Shown here: positions 1 to 4,428 of the stretch, in pieces
How the letters are laid out: each line of letters opens with the position of its first letter
Position numbering within the stretch: position 1 is the first letter of the stretch
Origin: Methylomonas sp.
GTDB taxonomy: Bacteria; Pseudomonadota; Gammaproteobacteria; Methylococcales; Methylomonadaceae
Reading direction: 5' to 3'
Length of the DNA stretch: 6,386 bases
Assembly: GCA_026988195.1 (NCBI GenBank)
Contig: JALSLS010000350.1
Coordinates: forward strand, 1-6,386
Made by a program: the position numbers and the translations under genes
The notes under the pieces: generated by a model
The model's database searches: none
What the model was told of the DNA's origin: nothing
What the model saw: the letters and a program-made list of their open reading frames with translations, nothing else

Positions 1-2659
1 AAACGCCTTGAGATAGTTGGTTCGCCTGAGCCAACATAGCAGTACCTGCTTGTTGTAGAATCTGGTTACGTGTTAACTCGGCTGTTTCAGCAGCAAAATC
101 AGTATCCTGGATTCGTGAGCGAGAAGCACTTAGGTTTTCAACTTGTACAGATAAATTGGAAATAGTAGATTCCATCCGGTTTTGAATTGCACCTAAATCT
201 GCACGGGTGGCATCGATTTGCTGTAGGGCACCATCAACTATATCTATCGCTTTATTGGAACCTTCAACACTAGAAATATCGATAGTGCTAACTGATTCTA
301 ATGAACTTGATAATAGAATATCTGGGTTTCCAGAAAATAAGCCACCTGCATCACCTGCTACGTCAGAACTAATGCTAAATGATTCTGCTGTAGATTTAAA
401 CTCAACATTGCCACCAATAACGGTAGAGTCTAATGCAGAGCTTGAAGCGTTAGCTATTAGGTTGATAGTTCCTGCTTCGCTACCAGTGACACTTAATGAT
501 ACTTGATCTGTACTTGCTGCAGAACTGTTAAAGTCAAGTATTTTAATGTCTTCACCAAGATCATTCACAAGCTCAATACTACTTTCAGTAATATCTAATT
601 TTGCAACAATCCCAGTTTTTCCTGACTGATCATTAATAGCATTTGCCAAACTGGTTAAGTTATCTGTTTCTACATTTGCAGAAATAGGAATGGTATTACC
701 TAAGCTATCAACTATTTTAAAAGAAACCACACCATCATGAGTTAACCCGCTTAATGTTGCTGTAGTTCGTGCAGTTGCACTTATGCCAGTTGAATCAGAT
801 ACTTTATTGACTAAAGCAGCAATATCTTGAGCAGATGTATTTTCTGCAATAGCCAATGTTTTTGTGGCGTTAGTTCCAGTAATGGTTAAATTTTGCGCAG
901 CGATATTATTGCCGCCAGTTACATCTGCTCGACCAATTGCCCCAGTTAATAAGGTATTAGTAGCGGCAGCTGCATCTAAAATACTATCCCCAGCTGCATC
1001 ATTAGCAACATCAGATTTAATTTCATAACCTTGATCAAGGGCAATGGTGAGTGTCCCTGTTTTTACCGTAGAATTTGTTGTATTTTCTGTTAATTCAATA
1101 CCAGCAAACTTTAATGTGTCTATGTTATTTTCAATTGCAGATACGGTAACTGCCGCTGTTCCTCCACCATCAGTATCAGTCAGAGTCGTTAAGGCACCAC
1201 CATTTTGGGAATCTTGAACTTTAATAGTAGATGTGTTATCAGTAGCATCTGAACCTTGAATATTGTTGACAGTTATATCCTTACCTTCAGTCCCTATTAT
1301 TGTTATTTTATTATTACTTGAATCATAAGAAATTGTGGCAGAGTCAGTATTGGTAGTCCCTGCTATAGTAAAGGTATTATCACCATTATTGGTTAACTTG
1401 GCATTAGTTAGGGATTCGGTAACAAGGCTATCAAAAATAGACTTTGCAGTATTTGTAGCGTCAACTGTTCCAGCGGTAACCGTTGATCCATTAAAAACAA
1501 AATCCATTGAAACTGAGGTTGCAGTACCCCCTAAGTTGACAGCAGCTGATGTGTTGTCAATGGTTATCGTAGCATTATCGGTTGTATCGAATGACTCAAT
1601 TCCGAGGTTTACACCGCTAACACTACTGATAGATTTACTGCTTGCATCATAACTTAGGTCAGTATTGTTATTTTTTGTGTTTACCGATGTAACTGCCGTT
1701 TGTATAGCGCTATCAAAATCAGCAGTAAATGTTGCGCTACTATATATGATAGAAATGGCTTCAGACTGCCCATTTGATCCATCTCCTGTTTTGAAGCTAA
1801 AAGTAACCTTATCGCCATCGCTAAAATTTGGGCTATTAGTTAAAGAAGATAGATCAAAAGCAGCGCTATTAGAGGCAATTGCATTCACCCCCGTTAGTGC
1901 AGTTAATTCTTTGGCTATTAATGAAGCATCACGTTTGTCATTTGCTGCATTAATCGCGATGGTACTTGTTGTGGTGTCGGGAGCAGTAATGGTTAAGGTT
2001 TGATCGCCAATTAAAGAACTTACTGCAGCCTCATAAGTTGTATCTGCAACAGCTGAAGAGTTCATAGCGTTATTATTAACTGCAGCAGAAGCACTGCTAG
2101 TGGCCATTTCAACACCTAAAGTGGCATTATTAGTTGATACTTTTTCAATGCCTAGATTGGTGGAAGTAGCTTCAGCTATAGAAACACTCAGAGATTGATT
2201 GGCGTCCGCTCCAATATGAAAGGATTGAGCCTGAAATGAACCATCTAATAGTTTTAAACCATTAAAAGAAGTTGCATTAGATATTCTATCTAATTCAGAT
2301 ACGAGTTGATTAACCTCAGCCTGCAAACTTAACCTGTCTGTTGATGAGTTAGTAGAGTTGGCCGCTTGGATAGCTAGCTCTCGAACACGCTGTAAAATAT
2401 TAGTACTTTCGCCTAGCGCACCCTCAGCGGTTTGAGCCAAAGAAATACCATCATTAGCATTTCGGCTAGCTTGAGTGGCTCCTTTGATTTGGGCGGTCAT
2501 CCTGTCAGAAATAGCAAGACCCGCAGCATCATCTTTGGCGCTATTAATTCGTAAACCAGAAGATAAGCGCTGTAATGAAGTGGAAAGATCCCCCTGGGAT
2601 CTATTTAGATTACGTTGCGCGTTAATTGACGCAACGTTGGTATTGATTACTTGTGGCAT
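1..2659 (-). CDS. fliC: Very large flagellin (filament protein), C-terminal tip cut off by the window edge
   Basis: This is the flagellin subunit, exported by the flagellar type III apparatus and polymerised into the filament. The ATG at 2659 opens an uninterrupted frame of 886 codons to base 2. Residues 1-165 are the conserved D0/D1 half, starting MPQVINTNVASINAQRNL, with QRVREL at 90-95 (the helix that contributes to TLR5 recognition in enterobacterial flagellin) and FHIGADANQ at 147-155. Residues from about 790 are the other D1/D0 half, with QQIDATRADLGAIQNR from about 812 and RNQILQQAGTAMLAQANQL near the edge, so only about 5-10 residues should be missing. The middle, roughly 170-790, is rich in Ser, Thr, Asn, Asp and Ala. 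It contains stretches resembling the Flagellin_IN motif at about 241-268, 606-639 and 666-699. I found no Cys or Trp. Most flagellins have about 270-500 residues, so this one is unusually long. The start is supported by the N-terminal motif and a GAGGAG site 8 nt upstream. The family assignment is very secure; the symbol could equally be flaA. Confidence 0.97.
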   Translation of the reverse strand, partial: MPQVINTNVASINAQRNLNRSQGDLSTSLQRLSSGLRINSAKDDAAGLAISDRMTAQIKGATQASRNANDGISLAQTAEGALGESTNILQRVRELAIQAANSTNSSTDRLSLQAEVNQLVSELDRISNATSFNGLKLLDGSFQAQSFHIGADANQSLSVSIAEATSTNLGIEKVSTNNATLGVEMATSSASAAVNNNAMNSSAVADTTYEAAVSSLIGDQTLTITAPDTTTSTIAINAANDKRDASLIAKELTALTGVNAIASNSAAFDLSSLTNSPNFSDGDKVTFSFKTGDGSNGQSEAISIIYSSATFTADFDSAIQTAVTSVNTKNNNTDLSYDASSKSISSVSGVNLGIESFDTTDNATITIDNTSAAVNLGGTATSVSMDFVFNGSTVTAGTVDATNTAKSIFDSLVTESLTNAKLTNNGDNTFTIAGTTNTDSATISYDSSNNKITIIGTEGKDITVNNIQGSDATDNTSTIKVQDSQNGGALTTLTDTDGGGTAAVTVSAIENNIDTLKFAGIELTENTTNSTVKTGTLTIALDQGYEIKSDVANDAAGDSILDAAAATNTLLTGAIGRADVTGGNNIAAQNLTITGTNATKTLAIAENTSAQDIAALVNKVSDSTGISATARTTATLSGLTHDGVVSFKIVDSLGNTIPISANVETDNLTSLANAINDQSGKTGIVAKLDITESSIELVNDLGEDIKILDFNSSAASTDQVSLSVTGSEAGTINLIANASSSALDSTVIGGNVEFKSTAESFSISSDVAGDAGGLFSGNPDILLSSSLESVSTIDISSVEGSNKAIDIVDGALQQIDATRADLGAIQNRMESTISNLSVQVENLSASRSRIQDTDFAAETAELTRNQILQQAGTAMLAQANQLSQGV

Positions 2660-2667
2660 TTTATTGA

Positions 2668-2673
2668 CTCCTC
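2668..2673 (-). promoter_or_regulatory. Shine-Dalgarno of the flagellin gene
   Basis: On the minus strand GAGGAG lies 8 nt before the ATG at 2659. It is a strong ribosome binding site with ideal spacing, as expected for a highly expressed flagellin, and it fixes the start codon. Confidence 0.85.
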
Positions 2674-2703
2674 AATAGAAAATTATTCTTACATTGGGGT
2701 AAC

Positions 2704-2719
2704 AGCATCTTGAGTGCCA
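2704..2719 (-). promoter_or_regulatory. Sigma-54 (RpoN) -24/-12 promoter of the flagellin gene
   Basis: Read on the minus strand the site is TGGCACTCAAGATGCT. The sigma-54 consensus is TGGCAC-N5-TTGCW, with GG at -24 and GC at -12. This site has a perfect TGGCAC box, the exact GG-to-GC spacing, and ATGCT in the -12 box. Transcription should begin near 2693 and give a leader of about 34 nt. Sigma-54 control of a flagellin is known in Vibrio-type polar flagella (flaA, activated by FlrC). No convincing sigma-28 box is seen between here and the gene. The activator binding site is not identified. The call rests on the motif and its position. Confidence 0.78.
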
Positions 2720-2786
2720 AAAGTTTAATAGTGTATTTATAATAATGACTTATAAATTTATTCGACGGTTTTACAGCAGTTAATAG

Positions 2787-2833
2787 GGCTGAGGATAATA
2801 GTTGCCGCAGTACAAAAAAGTAACTATTCAGCC
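2787..2833. repeat. Imperfect inverted repeat upstream of the flagellin promoter
   Basis: The left arm GGCTGA (2787-2792) plus ATAGTT (2798-2803), interrupted by a 5-nt bulge, pairs with AACTATTCAGCC (2822-2833). The loop is 18 nt. The position, about 70 bp upstream of the sigma-54 box, would suit an enhancer-type activator site, but a repeat remnant is equally possible. No binding motif was recognised. Confidence 0.4.
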
Positions 2834-2851
2834 TCTTTAGTGAAATACTTT

Positions 2852-3060
2852 GTAGGAGCGTCCGCCCTCGGCACACCGCTTCGCTGCTCCTCGATAATAG
2901 CTCCTGCATTATTCTACCTACGTGCATAATCTACATGGATGTAGTGAATGCAGATGTTGCAGGAGCAAATATCTGCCCATACACTAGTCAACACGATTAA
3001 AATAATGCTGTTTTCTCTAAAACTTTCAATTACCTTCGCGCCGAGGGCGGGCGCTCTTAC
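2852..3060. repeat. Composite repeat region bounded by 21-bp imperfect inverted repeats (REP/MITE-like)
   Basis: The end repeats are 2852-2872 and 3040-3060. They are inverted copies matching at 19 of 21 positions, with a CCGCCCTCGGC core. Inside are a perfect 9-bp inverted pair GCTCCTGCA / TGCAGGAGC (2900-2908 and 2958-2966), a hairpin CTACAT-GG-ATGTAG (2931-2944), and a stem of GCAGATGTTGC with GCAAATATCTGC across a 4-nt loop (2950-2976). There is no coding capacity. Repeats of the GTAGGAGCG and ATGGATGTAG types recall dispersed intergenic repeats of gammaproteobacteria, but that resemblance is from memory. No target-site duplication was found, so the true element boundaries are uncertain. 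Confidence 0.6.
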
Positions 3061-3094
3061 ATCATTATTGCCATTAAGTTAATAAAATAAAAAA

Positions 3095-3173
3095 TGTAGC
3101 CTTGATGCAGCGAAGCGGAATCAAGGGATTCAACAGGCAAACCTTGATTCCATTTTATTTCATCAAGGCTACA
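3095..3173. repeat. 79-bp nested hairpin repeat (REP/MITE-like)
   Basis: The ends are perfect 13-bp inverted repeats, TGTAGCCTTGATG (3095-3107) and CATCAAGGCTACA (3161-3173). Inside, GGAATCAAGG (3117-3126) and CCTTGATTCC (3142-3151) form a second perfect 10-bp pair, so the whole unit can fold into one long cruciform. The GTAGCCTTGATGCAGCGAAG form resembles a dispersed GTAGCC-GGATGCAGCG repeat family I know from several proteobacteria. A linked copy of part of it, CCGCTTCGCTGC at 2876-2887, is inverted relative to 3107-3118. Confidence 0.68.
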
Positions 3174-3230
3174 AAAGCTTAACGCTTACCGTCTCTGTAG
3201 TATGTATCCAAACCTAGATATTGACTTTGC

Positions 3231-3259
3231 TTGATAAGCTGATCTGAAGTGGCTATTAT
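3231..3259 (+). promoter_or_regulatory. Sigma-70-like promoter of the Rpn-family gene
   Basis: TTGATA (3231-3236) and TATTAT (3254-3259) are separated by 17 bp, each matching 5 of 6 consensus positions. Initiation would fall near 3266, giving a leader of about 27 nt before the ATG at 3293. A second TTGACT at 3221-3226 has no matching -10 at normal spacing. The prediction rests on the motif alone in an AT-rich spacer. Confidence 0.5.
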
Positions 3260-3279
3260 TTAAAGTTAAAGTCGCATTT

Positions 3280-3284
3280 AAGAG
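3280..3284 (+). promoter_or_regulatory. Shine-Dalgarno of the Rpn-family gene
   Basis: AAGAG lies 8 nt before the ATG at 3293. It is a modest site, but the spacing is right and it supports this start, which also begins the family's typical MKFLDVKTDYAFKKVFG N-terminus. Confidence 0.6.
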
Positions 3285-3292
3285 AATAAAGT

Positions 3293-4225
3293 ATGAAATT
3301 TTTAGACGTTAAAACGGACTATGCCTTTAAGAAGGTATTTGGCAGTAGTCAAAGCCATGACATATTAAAAAGTTTTTTAAATGCGGTTATTCGGTTTAAC
3401 CATGACTTAAAAATTAAAAGCTTAGAAATAGTCGACCCCTACAATATTCCTATGATCAAAGGCATGAAAGATAGCTTTGTTGATGTAAAGGCTAAGCTAG
3501 AAGATGATAGCCTTGTTATTATAGAAATGCAGGTATTAAATCATCAAGGGTTTGAAAAAAGAGTTCTTTATAATGCGGCAAAAAATTATTCAGTCCAACT
3601 TAATCAAACGGATGATTATCATTTACTTAACCCTGTTATTGCGTTGAGTATTGTTGATTTTAATATGTTTGAAGAAAGTAGTAGGGTTATTAGTAATTTT
3701 AAGTTGATAGAAAAAGATAATTTTATTCATTACAGTGATGATATTGAATTAATTTTTATAGAACTGCCAAAATTTAACAAAGAAATAGAAGCGCTAGAAA
3801 CATTACAAGACAAATGGATTTACTTTATTAAAAATGCAGGAAAATTAGATTTCGTACCCAATAATATAGATAAAGATATTAAAATAGCTTTAGGGATAGC
3901 TAATGAAGCAAATCTAAGCAGTGAAGAACTGGAACTGCAAAGAAAACGTAAAGAGTTTATTTATATTCAAAAATCGTCGGTCGAATTAGCCAAAGAAAAG
4001 GGGTATCAGGTTGGCCGGCAAGAAGGGCATAAGGAAGGGCTTGAAGAAGGGCGTGAAGAAGGGTGGAAAAAGGGGAAAACAGAAGGAGTTGAATTGGGTG
4101 AGGTTATTATGCAAACAAACATTGTACTAAAGGCGCATAAGGCAGGAATGACGGTACCAGAAATTAGTAATATTACGGGGTTAAATGAAGCAGCGGTATT
4201 GGCAATAATTAAGAAAAATATATAA
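3293..4225 (+). CDS. Rpn-family PD-(D/E)XK nuclease / putative transposase
   Basis: This is a complete 310-residue member of the Rpn (recombination-promoting nuclease, PDDEXK_2 / TIGR01784) family. These proteins are related to restriction-type nucleases; Escherichia coli Rpn proteins cleave DNA and raise RecA-independent recombination in published work. The N-terminus MKFLDVKTDYAFKKVFGS is the family signature. The likely catalytic residues are intact: D64 in FVDVKAK, then E78 and Q80 in VIIEMQ. Residues 241-266 form a run of period-4 xxEG/xxGx repeats, charged and typical of the family's variable tail. Residues 284-308 (MTVPEISNITGLNEAAVLAIIKK) resemble a short helix-turn-helix. The gene runs opposite to both flagellar genes, has its own promoter and terminator, and sits between repeat blocks, so it reads as an insertion in the flagellar spacer. 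Length and start fit the family. No frameshift or missing key residue is seen. Its biological role here, selfish element or genome plasticity factor, is not shown by the sequence. Confidence 0.93.
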   Translation: MKFLDVKTDYAFKKVFGSSQSHDILKSFLNAVIRFNHDLKIKSLEIVDPYNIPMIKGMKDSFVDVKAKLEDDSLVIIEMQVLNHQGFEKRVLYNAAKNYSVQLNQTDDYHLLNPVIALSIVDFNMFEESSRVISNFKLIEKDNFIHYSDDIELIFIELPKFNKEIEALETLQDKWIYFIKNAGKLDFVPNNIDKDIKIALGIANEANLSSEELELQRKRKEFIYIQKSSVELAKEKGYQVGRQEGHKEGLEEGREEGWKKGKTEGVELGEVIMQTNIVLKAHKAGMTVPEISNITGLNEAAVLAIIKKNI

Positions 4226-4231
4226 TATTTA

Positions 4232-4403
4232 TATTCAGAAGGGGACAGGGCTTTAGCCTACCACCCATCATTCCCGCGCTCCAGCGTGGGAATGCAGTTT
4301 GTGACGCTCCAGTGTCACGGAACGCTGGAGCGTTCAGCAATGAATTCCCACGCTGGAGCATGGGAACTATTTTGGTCGTTTATTTTATACACGTTTCTGA
4401 ATA
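4232..4403. repeat. Possible 172-bp MITE-like unit with 9-bp terminal inverted repeats
   Basis: TATTCAGAA (4232-4240) and TTCTGAATA (4395-4403) are perfect inverted copies enclosing the hairpin array. The unit has no coding capacity. The short arms could be coincidental, and no clear flanking target duplication was found, so calling it an element is tentative. Confidence 0.4.
4269..4366. repeat. Array of four adjacent hairpins with CTCCAG/CTGGAG centres
   Basis: Four dyads follow one another. Arms 4269-4280 and 4283-4294 form a 12-bp stem with one mismatch. 4301-4308 and 4311-4318 form 8 bp with one mismatch. 4320-4326 and 4329-4335 form a perfect 7 bp. 4345-4354 and 4357-4366 form 10 bp with one mismatch. 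Each has a 2-nt loop, CC in the first two and GG in the last two, so the right half is roughly the inverse of the left half. The TTCCCACGCT...AGCGTGGGAA form resembles a dispersed repeat of proteobacterial intergenic DNA. It may also fold in transcripts arriving from either side. Confidence 0.75.
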
Positions 4404-4428
4404 GCTACAAAAAGGCTATTATTTTTTT
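4400..4428 (+). terminator. Rho-independent-type terminator for the Rpn gene, overlapping the fliD 3' end
   Basis: The stem AATAGC (4400-4405) pairs with GCTATT (4415-4420) across a 9-nt loop, followed by A and seven T (4422-4428). The stem is short and AT-rich, so strength may be modest. The T-tract lies inside fliD and encodes its final Lys-Lys on the other strand. On the minus strand the stem has no T-tract after it, so it looks one-directional. Confidence 0.55.

Larger units (their letters stand above)
2720..3230. other. Gene-free spacer filled with dyad repeats
   Basis: No coding frame here has a family-like product and a ribosome binding site. The first part (2720-2850) is AT-rich upstream DNA of the flagellin with one imperfect stem. 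From 2851 to 3173 the spacer is made almost entirely of interleaved inverted repeats, locally richer in GC than the surroundings, listed separately. From 3174 to 3230 nothing is recognised, before the promoter of the rightward gene. Confidence 0.7.
4226..4418. other. Spacer between the convergent Rpn and fliD genes
   Basis: This short gap carries no gene. It contains a pair of 9-bp inverted repeats, a four-hairpin array, and the stem of a rightward terminator. At 4249-4258 there is also a tiny GGCT-TT-AGCC dyad after the sequence GGGGACA, of unknown meaning. Confidence 0.65.

Noticed and set aside
1..2659. Flagellin as a frameshifted or pseudogene fusion
   Set aside because: Every codon from 2659 to base 2 was read with no stop, and both conserved termini are in the same frame.
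207..2678. Several plus-strand open frames of 67-112 codons
   Set aside because: They are antisense to the intact flagellin, use its mirrored Ser/Thr-rich composition, and have no family features.
2661..2927. An 88-residue minus-strand frame just upstream of the flagellin
   Set aside because: It spans the flagellin ribosome binding site, promoter and repeat DNA, has no ribosome binding site of its own, and resembles no family.
2873..3039. Invertible phase-variation switch between the 21-bp inverted repeats
   Set aside because: The arms are imperfect, no site-specific recombinase is present, and the flagellin promoter lies outside the segment, so inversion would not change its orientation.
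3293..4225. Rpn gene as part of a toxin-antitoxin or anti-phage system
   Set aside because: It stands alone with no partner gene in its transcription unit; the family is better read as a transposase-like nuclease here.
4269..4366. CRISPR-like array
   Set aside because: The units are adjacent hairpins of different stem lengths without constant repeats and spacers of equal size, and no cas gene is present.
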